Source: Lysobacter stagni (GTDB taxonomy: Bacteria > Pseudomonadota > Gammaproteobacteria > Xanthomonadales > Xanthomonadaceae). From it: a stretch of DNA of 64,000 nucleotides. Positions 8,763 through 18,171 of this stretch are shown here, one piece after another. Within the stretch, counting starts at the first letter, position 1. Each line of letters begins with the position of its first letter. The notes under the pieces are model-generated. The model did no database searches. It was not told the origin of the DNA and saw only the letters and a program-made list of their open reading frames with translations. The DNA is taken from positions 938,001 through 1,002,000 of the forward strand of contig NZ_JASGBI010000001.1 in NCBI RefSeq assembly GCF_030053425.1, written 5' to 3'. The position numbers were made by a program, and so were the translations under genes.

Positions 8763-10193
8763 ATGACCACGCTGATCTACGTGGCCTGCGCCGCCATCGT
8801 GCTCATGCTGCTCTACGTGGCCTGGCTGCTCACCCGCCTGGCACGCGGCCAGGGGAATTCGGCACAGACCGCCGAGCTGGCCACGCTGCGCGACGCCGAA
8901 CGCGCCAAGGCCATCGATCTGTCCGCTCTGCAGGCGCGCCTGGGTGAGCGCGATGCCGAACTGGTCGAGTTGCGCGCACGCCTGGACGGCGAGCGCGGCG
9001 AGGTGTCGCGCCTGCGCGAGGCACTGCAGCACCTGCACCAGCAACAGGCGCAGACCCAGGCCAATCTTGCCCACGCCGAGCAGGCCAAGGCCGAGATCAA
9101 GGGTTTCCTCGAGTCCGCCCAGTCGAAGCTGTCGGCGACCTTCGCCGAGCTGGCCGGCAAGACCTTCGAGGAACGCGGCGCGCAGTTCGAGCACAACGTG
9201 CGCACGGCGACGCAACAGTCCAAGTCCGACATCGAAACGCTGCTCAAGCCGTTCGCGGACCAGCTCAACACGTTCCGCAGCCGGGTGGACACCGTCTACG
9301 GCGAGGAAGCGAAGGAGCGCGCCGCGCTGGCCGGTGCGGTGAACGAGCTCAAGACGCTCAACCAGGACATGGCCGTACAGGCCTCGGCACTGACGCGCGC
9401 GCTGAAGGGAAGCGCCAAGGTCCGTGGCGACTGGGGCGAATTGATGCTGGAGAGCGTGCTGCGTGGTTCGGGCCTGGAGGAAGGCGCGCATTACGAGCGG
9501 CAGGCGACGAGCGAGGACGACGAGGGCCGCAAGCTGCGGCCGGACGTGATCGTGCGCCTGCCCGGCGACCGCCGCATCGTGGTGGACAGCAAGGTCAACC
9601 TGGTCGACTGGCAGCAGGCGATGAACGCCGAAACGCCGGAAGCGCAGGAAGACGCACTGCGTCGCCATGCCGTCGCGCTCCGCCAGCACATGAAGGACCT
9701 GGCCGAGAAGAACTACCCGCGCGCTGTGGGCGATTCCGCGCTGGAAGTCACCGTGCTGTTCGTGCCGATCGAAGGCGCGCTGTCGGCCGCGCTGGGTACG
9801 GACGCCGCGCTGCAGACCGACGCGTTCGCGCGCGGCGTCGTGTTCGCCTCGCCCAACACGCTGATGGCGGTGCTGCGCGTGATCGAGCGGCTGTGGACGC
9901 GCGACAAGATCCAGCGCGAGGCGATCGAGATCAGCAAGTCCGGTGGCCTGCTGCTGGATGCGCTGCAGAACTTCATGGCCGAATTCGACCAGGTCGGACG
10001 CAAGCTCACCGACGCGCACACCGCGTTCACCGATGCCCGCAGCAAGCTGTCCGAATCGAGCCACGCGGTCATTCCGCGCGCGCGGCGCCTGGTCGAGCTG
10101 GGCGTGAAGGGCAAGAAGGCGCTGTCGGCGGAACTGGAACCCGAAGAGCCGGTCCTGCCGCTGGCGCTGGAGCGTTCCGGTTCGGACGACTGA
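8763..10193 (+). CDS. rmuC: DNA recombination protein RmuC
   Basis: 476 residues. An N-terminal membrane anchor (LIYVACAAIVLMLLYVAWLL) is followed by a long coiled coil (about residues 30-125, rich in Glu/Arg/Gln) and the RmuC core with GSAKVRGDWGELMLESVLRGSGLEEGAHYERQ and LRPDVIVRLPGDRRIVVDSKVNL. The D..DSK pattern resembles a PD-(D/E)XK nuclease core. In E. coli rmuC mutants show more inversions between repeats; the exact activity is not settled. Length and domain order match the family. Confidence 0.93.
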   Translation: MTTLIYVACAAIVLMLLYVAWLLTRLARGQGNSAQTAELATLRDAERAKAIDLSALQARLGERDAELVELRARLDGERGEVSRLREALQHLHQQQAQTQANLAHAEQAKAEIKGFLESAQSKLSATFAELAGKTFEERGAQFEHNVRTATQQSKSDIETLLKPFADQLNTFRSRVDTVYGEEAKERAALAGAVNELKTLNQDMAVQASALTRALKGSAKVRGDWGELMLESVLRGSGLEEGAHYERQATSEDDEGRKLRPDVIVRLPGDRRIVVDSKVNLVDWQQAMNAETPEAQEDALRRHAVALRQHMKDLAEKNYPRAVGDSALEVTVLFVPIEGALSAALGTDAALQTDAFARGVVFASPNTLMAVLRVIERLWTRDKIQREAIEISKSGGLLLDALQNFMAEFDQVGRKLTDAHTAFTDARSKLSESSHAVIPRARRLVELGVKGKKALSAELEPEEPVLPLALERSGSDD

Positions 10194-10247
10194 ATCGTTT
10201 GGACGAAGGCCCTTCGATCGGGCGCGTCCGCAACGACCGGAACAGAA

Positions 10248-10275
10248 AAAGCCCCGATGGCGACATCGGGGCTTT
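10248..10275. terminator. bidirectional intrinsic terminator after rmuC and mlaA
   Basis: AAAGCCCCGATG pairs perfectly with CATCGGGGCTTT around a GCGA tetraloop (GNRA type). It is preceded by A-rich sequence and followed by CTTCGTTTG, so it can end transcripts from rmuC (plus) and from the convergent mlaA gene (minus). Confidence 0.92.
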
Positions 10276-10304
10276 CTTCGTTTGCACCGCCTGGTTCCGT
10301 GCGG

Positions 10305-11474
10305 TCAGCTGCCGTCGGTCGGCATCACCGGCATCGCATCGACCGGCACCTGCGGGTTGGTGTCGTCGCGCAGGTAGTCCGGCAGGCTGTCGGCGTCGTC
10401 GCGGTTCATCCGGTCGCCGAAGATCTGGTAGTCGCGACGCTGCATCCACGCGTCGCGCACGAGCGTGTAGTCGTCCTCGGCACCTTCACGGAAGCTGTCG
10501 GTGGCCAGCAGCTGCGCGCGGACGTCGACCAGCTGCAGGCCCTGCAGCGGAATGCGGATGCGGTCTTCCTCGACCTGGCGCAGCGGGCTGAGCGGCGCGT
10601 CGCCGACCATGCCGAAGGTGTCGCGCAGCGTGCGCGGGCCGAACAGCGGCAACTCGACGAAGCGGGACTTCTTCCAGCCCCACACGCCGAGCGTCTGGCC
10701 GAAGTCCTCGCTCTTGTTCGGCAGCTTGGCATCCGACGCCGGATCGAAGATGCCGGCGATGCCCAGCGTGCTGTTGAGCAGGAAGCGCCCCAACGACTGT
10801 CCGGCCTGCTTGGGCTTGCCCTGCAGCAGCGCGTTGATCGCCGAGACCGGCTGGCCGAGGTTGTTGAAGAAGTTGCTGACGCCCAGACGGAACGGACGCG
10901 GCACCACCTTCACGTAACCACGCGCGAGCGGCCGCGCGACCGTGCGGTCCACCGCGTTGTTGAAGCGGTGCATCTGCCGGTTGTAACGCTCCCACGGATC
11001 GAACGTGCTGGGCGTGTTCGCCGGCGCAGGCAGGTTGGGGTCGCCGTACTGGCCGTAGATCGCCTCGTAGTCGCGCTCGGCCTCGGTGGGCGCCTGCGCG
11101 GCGGGCTCGGTGCCGGGCGGGATTTCGGTCGGCGGCTCCACCGGCGGTTCGACCGGCGTGGGCGCGATCTCCGTCGGCGGGGTCGTGTCGGTCGGCGGCA
11201 CCGGCTGGGCCGGTGGCGTCGGAGTTTGCGGAGCGGGCGTGACCGGAGCTGGCTCGGTCGGCGGTGCCGGCTCCGTGGGACGCTGCACCGGTTCGCCTTC
11301 CTGCGCAGCCTTCACGCATTCACGCGCCTTGGCGGCGTCCTGGCCGGCTTCCTTCATGCAGCGCTCGAACGCCTCGCTCTGCTGCCCCGACAACGGGCGC
11401 ACGAGAATCTGTGCGTCGCCGATCAACGGGACGCTGGCGAGCACGAACGCGAGTAGTGGTGCGTGAGGGCGCAT
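10305..11474 (-). CDS. mlaA: MlaA/VacJ outer-membrane phospholipid transport protein, no lipobox
   Basis: 389 residues, longer than E. coli MlaA (251). The C-terminal ~230 residues are a typical MlaA domain: DPWERYNRQMHRFNNAVDR, a GVSNFFNNLGQP segment, DFGQTLGVWGW and a LPLFGPRTLRDTFG motif. MlaA removes misplaced phospholipid from the outer leaflet of the outer membrane. Two oddities: the leader (LLAFVLASVPLIGDAQ) ends in a signal-peptidase-I-like site without a lipobox Cys, and a Pro/Thr-rich linker of ~60 residues separates a short helical N-terminal piece from the MlaA domain. It is the last gene of the mla cluster, about 75 bases after mlaB. Confidence 0.9.
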   Translation of the reverse strand: MRPHAPLLAFVLASVPLIGDAQILVRPLSGQQSEAFERCMKEAGQDAAKARECVKAAQEGEPVQRPTEPAPPTEPAPVTPAPQTPTPPAQPVPPTDTTPPTEIAPTPVEPPVEPPTEIPPGTEPAAQAPTEAERDYEAIYGQYGDPNLPAPANTPSTFDPWERYNRQMHRFNNAVDRTVARPLARGYVKVVPRPFRLGVSNFFNNLGQPVSAINALLQGKPKQAGQSLGRFLLNSTLGIAGIFDPASDAKLPNKSEDFGQTLGVWGWKKSRFVELPLFGPRTLRDTFGMVGDAPLSPLRQVEEDRIRIPLQGLQLVDVRAQLLATDSFREGAEDDYTLVRDAWMQRRDYQIFGDRMNRDDADSLPDYLRDDTNPQVPVDAMPVMPTDGS

Positions 11475-11548
11475 GGTCGAAGTGTAAGGGGCTCGGGAAA
11501 TTCCAGCCGACCGCAAGCGCGGTCATGGCCGGAACGGAGTGTCGCGGC

Positions 11549-11824
11549 TCAGCTGCCGAAGGCGAGCGTGCGGTCGAGGCGATACGCCGCGCGCAGCTCC
11601 GCCAGGCCCGTCGGTTCGCCGATCACCTCGACGATGCCAAGGCGTTCGCACAGCTCGGCGAGCAGGGCCAGGCCCGCGCTGTCGACCGACTGCACCGCGC
11701 GCAGGTCGAGAATGCGTGCCGACGCATTGCGCACCTGCGGCCAGAGCGTGGCGACGGCGGTGCGCTCGAGCGCACCGCCGAAAGCGAGGGTGTCACCGTC
11801 CTGGCGGACCGTCGCGGTGGCCAT
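11549..11824 (-). CDS. mlaB: MlaB, STAS-domain protein
   Basis: 91 residues, a single STAS domain. It shows the beta-strand/serine pattern ILDLRAVQSVDSAGLALLAEL, where the DSAG serine is the conserved STAS site. MlaB binds the ATPase MlaF in the inner-membrane MlaFEDB complex and is needed for its assembly and activity. The start ATG is two bases beyond the mlaC stop (no overlap), so it is in the same operon. Confidence 0.9.
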   Translation of the reverse strand: MATATVRQDGDTLAFGGALERTAVATLWPQVRNASARILDLRAVQSVDSAGLALLAELCERLGIVEVIGEPTGLAELRAAYRLDRTLAFGS

Positions 11825-11826
11825 GG

Positions 11827-12507
11827 TCAGTTCGCGGCGGCCTGTGCCTGCAGCTTGCCGGCCTTGATGTCGGCAGCGACCTGCGGGATCGGCTTCTGCT
11901 TGAGCGGGGCATCGAACTGGTTGCGGAAGGTCTGCACGAAGCTGACGCCTTCCACCATCACGTCGAACACCTTCCACTGCGTGCCGACCTTGCGCATCAG
12001 ATAGTCGACCGGCACCGCCTCGTTGCCCTGGCGCAGGTACTCGCTGGACACCTTGACGATGGCGCCGCCGCGCAGCGGGGTTTCCGACTTCACGCGCACC
12101 TTGAGCTTGCTGTTGAGGTCCAGCAGCGAGGAGCCGTAACGCTGCATCAGGCTGTCGGCCAGTGCATCGGCGAAGACCTTCACGTCGGCATCGGAGGCGC
12201 CGCGCGCATGCACGCCCAGCACCAGGCGGGCGGAGTAGTCGCGGTCGAACATGTTGTCGAACTCGCTGGCGATGAACGTGCGCAGCGCGGCCCGGTTCTG
12301 GGTGAACTCGGCGCGGCGCGATTCCAGCGTGGCGAGGATGCGGGTGCTGTTGCTCAGCACCAGCTGGCTCGGCGAGGCGGCCGCGGCGGCGGTCGCCGCC
12401 GGAGCGGGTGCGGCCGGGGCGGCCTGGGCCAGCACGGCGGCCGGCGCGGCCACGGCCAGGGCCGCGGTGATCAGAAGGGTCAGCGAACGGTGGGGGGTGC
12501 GCGTCAT
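11827..12507 (-). CDS. mlaC: MlaC, periplasmic phospholipid-binding protein
   Basis: 226 residues with an Ala-rich Sec signal peptide (SLTLLITAALAVAAPAAVLAQ) and a low-complexity Ala/Pro spacer. The mature part contains FIASEFDNMFDRDYSARLVLG and KVFDVMVEGVSFVQTFRNQF, which match the Ttg2/MlaC family. MlaC shuttles phospholipid between outer-membrane MlaA and inner-membrane MlaFEDB. Its start overlaps the mlaD stop by four bases. Confidence 0.92.
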   Translation of the reverse strand: MTRTPHRSLTLLITAALAVAAPAAVLAQAAPAAPAPAATAAAAASPSQLVLSNSTRILATLESRRAEFTQNRAALRTFIASEFDNMFDRDYSARLVLGVHARGASDADVKVFADALADSLMQRYGSSLLDLNSKLKVRVKSETPLRGGAIVKVSSEYLRQGNEAVPVDYLMRKVGTQWKVFDVMVEGVSFVQTFRNQFDAPLKQKPIPQVAADIKAGKLQAQAAAN

Positions 12508-13067
12508 GGGGTCTTGGTCTCGTCCGTGGGGGCGGCTTCGCCCTTGAGATAGTCGGGAACAGCGGCCTCCTGGCCGGCGTTCTGGGCGGCATTGTCGGCA
12601 GGCTTGGCGCCACCTCCGCTGAACATGTACTTGCCGACCAGCTGGATCAGGTCGACGGCCGACTGCGTCAGGTAGATCTCGTCCCCGGGCTTGAGGTTCT
12701 CCGGGTCGCCGCCCGGGGCCAGGTTGACGTAGCTCTCGCCCAGCAGGCCGCTGGTCAGGATGCTCGCCGCGGTGTCGGCCGGCAGCTTGTCGTACCGCCT
12801 GTTCACCGCGAGGGTGACAACGGTGTCGAACTTGACGGGATCGACGTCGATCTTGGCGACATGTCCGATGGCGACGCCACCGATCTTGATCGGGGCGTTG
12901 GGGCGAAGTGCGCCGATCGTCGAGAAACGTGCCGTCAACTCGTAGGTGTCGCCACCGACGCCCCAGCGACCGTTGGTGGAGGCCAGGGCCAGCACCAGCA
13001 GCGAGGCGAGCGCCAGCAGTAGGAAGGCGCCGACGGCGAATTCGATTCGGGGAGCGCGGATGCTCAT
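12504..13067 (-). CDS. mlaD: MlaD, MCE-domain protein
   Basis: 187 residues. One N-terminal membrane helix (VGAFLLLALASLLVLALA) is followed by an MCE domain (GDTYELTARFSTIGALRPNAPIKIGGVAIG and LLGESYVNLAPGG). MlaD anchors in the inner membrane and forms a hexameric lipid-conducting ring in the periplasm. The tail is Ala/Pro-rich and ends in DETKTP. Lies 24 bases after the mlaE stop and overlaps mlaC. Confidence 0.93.
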   Translation of the reverse strand: MSIRAPRIEFAVGAFLLLALASLLVLALASTNGRWGVGGDTYELTARFSTIGALRPNAPIKIGGVAIGHVAKIDVDPVKFDTVVTLAVNRRYDKLPADTAASILTSGLLGESYVNLAPGGDPENLKPGDEIYLTQSAVDLIQLVGKYMFSGGGAKPADNAAQNAGQEAAVPDYLKGEAAPTDETKTP

Positions 13068-13091
13068 AGGCGGGTTCGGTAGGGGCTCGGC

Positions 13092-13841
13092 TTACTGGAA
13101 CAGGAAGGCGGACATCACGAAGTTGAACATCAGCACCAGCAGCGAGGCATTCACCACGGCGCGGGTGGTGGCCACCGAGGTGCCCTCGATGGTCGGCTCG
13201 GCATGGAAGCCCACGTAGGCCGCCACCAGCGCCGAAACGCCGCCGAACACCGCCGCCTTGACGAAGGCCATCAGGAAATCGTCGGAGAAATCGACGCTGT
13301 CCTTGAGGACCTGCCAGAAGGTGCCGTTGTCCAGGCCGATCACATGGACCGACTCGAAGTAGCTGGCGGCGATCGCGAAGCTGATGAAGAACGCGGTCAG
13401 CAGCGGCACGCAGATCACGGCCGCCCAGAAGCGTGGCGCCACTGCCTTGCCCACCGGATCGATGGCCATCAGGCCCAGTGCGGTGATCTGGTCGGTGGCG
13501 CGCATCAGGCCCAGTTCGGCGGCGATCGAGCTGCCGGCGCGGCCAACGAAGAGCAGGGCGGTCAGCACGGGGCCGAGTTCACGGTACAGGCCAAGGCCCA
13601 GCAGGGCGCTGACCTGCGCGGTGGCGCCATAGGTCTCGAGCGCGCGGTAACCCAGCAGCGTCACCGAAAGACCGACGAACGCACCGCCAACGGCAATGAT
13701 CGGCAGCGAACGTGCGCCGATCTTGTAGATCTCACGAACCAGTTCCCGCCAGAAATCGGCCGTGGGCTTGGAGGCCCGGAACACCGACAGCGAAAACAGG
13801 CCGGCGCGGCCCAGCGAACGGGTGGCGGCAACGAAAGGCAT
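13092..13841 (-). CDS. mlaE: MlaE, lipid ABC transporter permease
   Basis: 249 residues with about five membrane helices. It has family motifs GGAFVGLSVTLLGYRALE, GLYRELGPVLTALLFVGRAGSSIAAELG and MATDQ-like RATDQITALGLMAIDP. MlaE is the inner-membrane subunit of the MlaFEDB retrograde phospholipid transporter. Its start codon shares one base with the mlaF stop (TGATG), so translation is coupled. Confidence 0.93.
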   Translation of the reverse strand: MPFVAATRSLGRAGLFSLSVFRASKPTADFWRELVREIYKIGARSLPIIAVGGAFVGLSVTLLGYRALETYGATAQVSALLGLGLYRELGPVLTALLFVGRAGSSIAAELGLMRATDQITALGLMAIDPVGKAVAPRFWAAVICVPLLTAFFISFAIAASYFESVHVIGLDNGTFWQVLKDSVDFSDDFLMAFVKAAVFGGVSALVAAYVGFHAEPTIEGTSVATTRAVVNASLLVLMFNFVMSAFLFQ

Positions 13842-14629
13842 CAGGCGGCCTCCGGGGTACGCGGGGCGGCGTCGAACGCGATGGGGCCGTCCGGCTCGCC
13901 GTTGAGGAACTGGCGCACGAACGGATCGTCGCTGGCTTCCAGCGCTGCCGGGGTACCGGAGAAGACGATGCCGCCATTGGCGATCACGATGGCGTGGTCG
14001 GCCACCGGCAGGGTTTCGTGCACGTGGTGGGTGACCACGATGCTGGTCAGGCCCAGGGTGTCGTTGAGTCGGCGCACCAGGTCCATGACCACGCCGGAGG
14101 CGATCGGGTCCAGACCGGTGAGCGGTTCGTCGTAGACCATCAGCGGCGGGTCCAGCGCCAGCGCGCGGGCCAGCGCCACACGACGGGCCATGCCGCCGGA
14201 CAGTTCGCGCGGGAACGCGTCGGCGGCCGCGCGCAGGCCCACCGCATGCAACTTCATCAGCACCAGCCGGCGGATCACCTCGTCGGGCAGGTTGGTGTGC
14301 GCGCGCAGCGGCAGCGCGACGTTCTCCGCGGCGGTGAGGTCGGTCAGCAGGCCGTTGCCCTGCAACAGCACGCCGATGCCCTTGCGCAGTTCCAGCAACG
14401 CACGCCGACCCTGAGGCACGATCTGACCGAACACCTCGACGCGGCCACCGGCCGGCGCGAGCTCGCCCGTCAGTGCGGAGAGCAGCGTGGACTTGCCGCT
14501 GCCCGACGGACCCAGCACCGCGACGATGCTTCCGCGCGGCACATCCAGGTGGATGTCGCGCAGCACGGTGCGTCCGCCACGATCGAGGCGGAGATGGTCG
14601 AGCCGGACGATGGGACCTTCTTGGGTCAT
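13841..14629 (-). CDS. mlaF: MlaF, lipid ABC transporter ATPase
   Basis: 262 residues. Walker A is GPSGSGKSTL, the signature is LSGGMARRVALARAL, Walker B is LMVYDEPLTGLD and the H-loop is VVTHHVHE. All ATPase motifs are intact. It powers MlaE in the inner membrane. The start at 14629 was chosen because the domain begins MTQEGPIVRLDHLRL; the longer frame upstream reads into the divergent intergenic region. It heads the mlaFEDCB-A operon; the promoter should lie in the 233-base gap shared with recC. Confidence 0.92.
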   Translation of the reverse strand: MTQEGPIVRLDHLRLDRGGRTVLRDIHLDVPRGSIVAVLGPSGSGKSTLLSALTGELAPAGGRVEVFGQIVPQGRRALLELRKGIGVLLQGNGLLTDLTAAENVALPLRAHTNLPDEVIRRLVLMKLHAVGLRAAADAFPRELSGGMARRVALARALALDPPLMVYDEPLTGLDPIASGVVMDLVRRLNDTLGLTSIVVTHHVHETLPVADHAIVIANGGIVFSGTPAALEASDDPFVRQFLNGEPDGPIAFDAAPRTPEAA

Positions 14630-14862
14630 GCGCGGGCGTGGTCGGTCGGCTGCCGAGGGAGACGGCAGCTTGGGCGAAGAGGGCTGAACGGGAACCTGAG
14701 CGTTGCATTGTGGCAGGTTCGGCGAAGTTGCTCGACCATCCCTGCCGTCGCGACCGAAGATCGCCGACGCTCGCATTCTCCGGCGCGTTTTTTGGGGTCG
14801 CCTTAAAACCCCGCCGGGCGCCGTCTCGTCGTCGGAGACGTCGCTCCGGCAAGATAGCCGCG
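14630..14862. promoter_or_regulatory. divergent intergenic region between mlaF and recC
   Basis: 233 bases with no gene. It must hold the promoters of both operons, but I cannot pick a convincing -35/-10 pair. A short hairpin CGTCTC/GAGACG (14822-14827 and 14835-14840) lies just upstream of recC, and a TTTTTT run followed by a GGGGT/ACCCC pair lies near 14790-14812. Confidence 0.4.
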
Positions 14863-17800
14863 ATGCCCGGCCGCTCCGACTTCCGTCTTTATCACTCCAA
14901 CGCACTGGACGTGCTGGCGGAGCTGCTTGCCAGGCAACTGCGCGAGCCCGTGCCCGGGCGTGCGTTGCTGGTGCCCGACGTGGTGCTGATCCCGCAGGTG
15001 GCGATGCGCCGCTGGCTGCAGTCCACGCTGGCGCAGCGGCACGGTGTCGCCGCCAATCTGCGCTTCCTCACGCCCGGCGAGTTCGTGCGCGATGTCCTCG
15101 ACGCCAACGTGCCCGGCGCCAGCGAGGACCTGGACGCCGCCGCGCTGCAGTGGCGCCTGTACGCGCAGCTCTCGGACCGGGCCGCGTTGTCTGGCCGTGC
15201 GTTCGCGCCGCTGCGCGAGTACCTCGGCGGCGACGATGCACTGAAGCCGTGGGCACTTTCGGGCGAGCTGGCCTCCATCTTCGAGAAGTACCAGGCCTGG
15301 CGCCGCGACTGGCTACTGGAATGGGAGGCCGGCCGCGAGCCGCAGGATCCCCAGGCCGAACTGTGGCGCCGCGTGGCGTCGGGCAGTCGCCATCGCGCAC
15401 GTCGCATCGACGACTACTTGGCGCGTTTCGGCGCCGACAATGCCCCGCTGCCGGCCAGCATGCCCGCGCGGATGTTCGCCTTCGGCACGCTCAACATCTC
15501 GCCCGACGTGCTGCGGGTGATCGCCACGCAGGCGCGGGTGGGCACGCTGCACTTCCACGTGCCCACGCCATCGCGTCGCTACTGGGGCGACCTGCCCAGC
15601 TACGCGCAGCGCCTGCGCGAGGACCCCGCCGAACACGACGACGAGAACCCGCTGCTGGCCAACTGGGGCGGCGCCGGGCGCGACTTCATGGCGGTGCTGG
15701 GCGGCTACGAGGTGGTGCACCCCTCGCAGGAAATCGAACGCTACGCCGATCCCGAGGCGCTGCCCGACGATGCGCCCGAGCGCGACAGCCTGCTCGGTCG
15801 CATGCAGCGCGACCTGCTGCACCGGCGCGGGCCGCGGCCGTGGCGCCGCGCCCTCGACCGCGACGACCCCAGCCTGCAGGTCCACGCCTGTCACACGCGA
15901 CTGCGCGAAGTGCAGGTACTGCACGACCGCCTGCGCGCGCTGCTGGACGACGATCGCTTCGATCCACCCCTGCAGGCGCGCGACATCGCCGTGCTCGCGC
16001 CGGACATCGATCCCTATCGTCCGCACATCGAAGCGGTCTTCGGCGGCGCGGGCGGGACGCGCGACTACATTCCCTATGCACTCGCGGACCTGAGCCCGCT
16101 GGCCGGCGAACCGCTGGCCGAAGTGTTCCTGCGGCTGCTTGCGTTGCCGGACTCGCGCTTCGGCGTGAGCGAGGTGCTCGACCTGCTCGCCACGCCCGCG
16201 TTGTCGCAGGCGGCAGGACTCGATGCCGCCGGCCTGGAGCGCCTTCGCGAATGGCTGCACGAGTCGGGCGCGCGCTGGGGCCTGGACCCGGATCACCGCC
16301 AACGCCACGACGCACCCGCCGACGACGCCTACACGTGGCGCTTCGCGCTGGACCGCCTGCTGCTGGGTCACGCGAGCGGCGACGACGGCGACATCGCCGG
16401 GGTCGCGCCGTGGACGGAACTGGAAGGCAGCGCGCTCGACGCGCTCGACGCACTGGTCCGCGTGCTGCGCGTGCTGGCGCGGCACGAACGCCTGCTGGGC
16501 CGCGCGATGCCGCCGGCGCAATGGCGCGACGTGCTGTTCTCGCTGCTCGAGGCCCTGCTGCCCGAACATCCGCGCGAGGCCGCCGACCAGCGCGCCATCG
16601 ATCGACTGCGTCGCCATGTCGATGCGTTCGCCCTGTCCGCACAGGACGCGGGATTCGATCGCCCCGTACCGCCGGACGTGGCCCGTGCGTATTTCCAGCA
16701 GGCGCTGTCGGAGACCGACACGCGTGCCCCGCTGCTGACCGGCGGCGTGAGCTTCGCGCGCATGGTGCCGATGCGCCTGATTCCGTTCCGCGTGATCTGC
16801 GTGCTGGGCATGAACGACGGCGACTACCCGCGCCGCGATCCGGTCGGCGGGCTCAACCGCATGGCCATGGAGCTGACCACGCCGCAGCGTCGCCACGGCG
16901 ATCGCTCCCTGCGCGAGGACGACCGGTTCCTGTTCCTGCAGTTGTTCGCGTCGGCCGGCGAGGTCTTCTACGCGAGCTGGCTGGGTGCCGACCCGCGCGA
17001 CGGCAGCGCCCGCGAACCGTCCGTGCTGGTGTCGGAGCTGCTCGACGTGGCCGGCCACTACCACCATGCCGTCGACGCACGCGATGCACTGGTGCTGCAC
17101 CACCCGCTGCAACCGTTCTCGCCGCGCACCTTCGGTATCCGCGACGAGCCTCGGCACTTCAGCTATCAGGCGACCTGGCATCCCGCGGCGGATGCGCTGG
17201 CCGCGCCGCGCATCGATCCCGCACCGTGGTTCAGCGATGTGCTGCCGGCCGAACCGTCGCCGACGGAACTGCCGCTGATCGCGCTGCGACGCTTCCTGGT
17301 GGATCCGGCGGGACAGTTCCTGCGCCAGCGCATGCGGATGCGCCTGCCGGACGAGATCGAGTCGCTCGACGATCTCGATCCGCTCGCGCCGTCGGACAGT
17401 GGGCTGGAACGCTGGAAGCTCGACCAGGCCGTGTTCGACGCCTGCGCGGAAGGCGACGTGGATGATCTGGCCGCGCACCTGCGCGCGCGCGCGATGCTGC
17501 CCTCGGGCCCGCTGGGCGAACGCCAGCTGGCGGCAGTGCGCGCGCGCCTGCAACCCTTTGCGGCCGCGCTGCGCGAATGGCGCCAGGGTGATGCGCACAC
17601 CCGGGCATTCGAACTCGATATCGACGGCGTGCGCTTGTACGGCCACCTCGACCGTCTGTATCCGCACGGCGCACTGCGCGTGCGCCTGAATCCGCTGCAC
17701 GGCCCGGCGCAAGTGGCGCATGGCCTCGACTGGCTGGTGCTGTCCGCCCTCGGCGATGCGCGCCCGCTGGCGCAACTCGCGCAATGGGATGGCCGGCCGG

Positions 17801-18171
17801 AGGTCCGCTCGCGCCCGGCCATCGGCACGGTGCAGGCACGCGCGGCGCTGCGCGATCTGCTCGCGCTGTACCGCGATGGCCTGCGTGCGCCGCTGCCCTT
17901 CCATGCGCGCTCGGGATGGGTCTGGTACGAGGCGCCGCGCGGCGACGAGGTGGCCGACCAGGCGGCGTGGAAGGCCGCGCGCGGCAAATGGCAGGGCGAC
18001 TTCCAGCAGAAGGTGCGCGGCGACGCGGACAACCCCGGCATCCAGCTCGCGCTGCGCGGTCGCGATCCCTTCGCCGGCGAGTTCGACGACGCCGACGGCG
18101 CGCGCTTTCGCGACATCGCGGCGCGCCTGTTCGACGCACTCGTGCATGGGCGGACGGAGGCGGCGGCATGA
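14863..18171 (+). CDS. recC: exodeoxyribonuclease V subunit gamma RecC
   Basis: 1102 residues, close to E. coli RecC (1122). The start FRLYHSNALDVLAELLARQL and the segment LLVPDVVLIPQVAMRRWLQ are typical RecC. Also seen are ALSGELASIFEKYQAWR, FGTLNISPDVLRV, GGVSFARMVPMRLIPFRVICVLGMNDGDYPRRD and PLIALRRFLVDPAGQFLRQRM. RecC is a helicase-like scaffold without ATPase activity; it holds RecB and RecD and in E. coli recognises Chi. ATG at 14863 chosen over the longer frame because the family begins there. Its stop overlaps the recB start (ATGA). Confidence 0.95.
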   Translation: MPGRSDFRLYHSNALDVLAELLARQLREPVPGRALLVPDVVLIPQVAMRRWLQSTLAQRHGVAANLRFLTPGEFVRDVLDANVPGASEDLDAAALQWRLYAQLSDRAALSGRAFAPLREYLGGDDALKPWALSGELASIFEKYQAWRRDWLLEWEAGREPQDPQAELWRRVASGSRHRARRIDDYLARFGADNAPLPASMPARMFAFGTLNISPDVLRVIATQARVGTLHFHVPTPSRRYWGDLPSYAQRLREDPAEHDDENPLLANWGGAGRDFMAVLGGYEVVHPSQEIERYADPEALPDDAPERDSLLGRMQRDLLHRRGPRPWRRALDRDDPSLQVHACHTRLREVQVLHDRLRALLDDDRFDPPLQARDIAVLAPDIDPYRPHIEAVFGGAGGTRDYIPYALADLSPLAGEPLAEVFLRLLALPDSRFGVSEVLDLLATPALSQAAGLDAAGLERLREWLHESGARWGLDPDHRQRHDAPADDAYTWRFALDRLLLGHASGDDGDIAGVAPWTELEGSALDALDALVRVLRVLARHERLLGRAMPPAQWRDVLFSLLEALLPEHPREAADQRAIDRLRRHVDAFALSAQDAGFDRPVPPDVARAYFQQALSETDTRAPLLTGGVSFARMVPMRLIPFRVICVLGMNDGDYPRRDPVGGLNRMAMELTTPQRRHGDRSLREDDRFLFLQLFASAGEVFYASWLGADPRDGSAREPSVLVSELLDVAGHYHHAVDARDALVLHHPLQPFSPRTFGIRDEPRHFSYQATWHPAADALAAPRIDPAPWFSDVLPAEPSPTELPLIALRRFLVDPAGQFLRQRMRMRLPDEIESLDDLDPLAPSDSGLERWKLDQAVFDACAEGDVDDLAAHLRARAMLPSGPLGERQLAAVRARLQPFAAALREWRQGDAHTRAFELDIDGVRLYGHLDRLYPHGALRVRLNPLHGPAQVAHGLDWLVLSALGDARPLAQLAQWDGRPEVRSRPAIGTVQARAALRDLLALYRDGLRAPLPFHARSGWVWYEAPRGDEVADQAAWKAARGKWQGDFQQKVRGDADNPGIQLALRGRDPFAGEFDDADGARFRDIAARLFDALVHGRTEAAA

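Noticed and set aside
15313-18147. Long minus-strand open frame across recC
   Set aside because: Same bias effect; recC on the other strand is complete and overlaps recB as expected.
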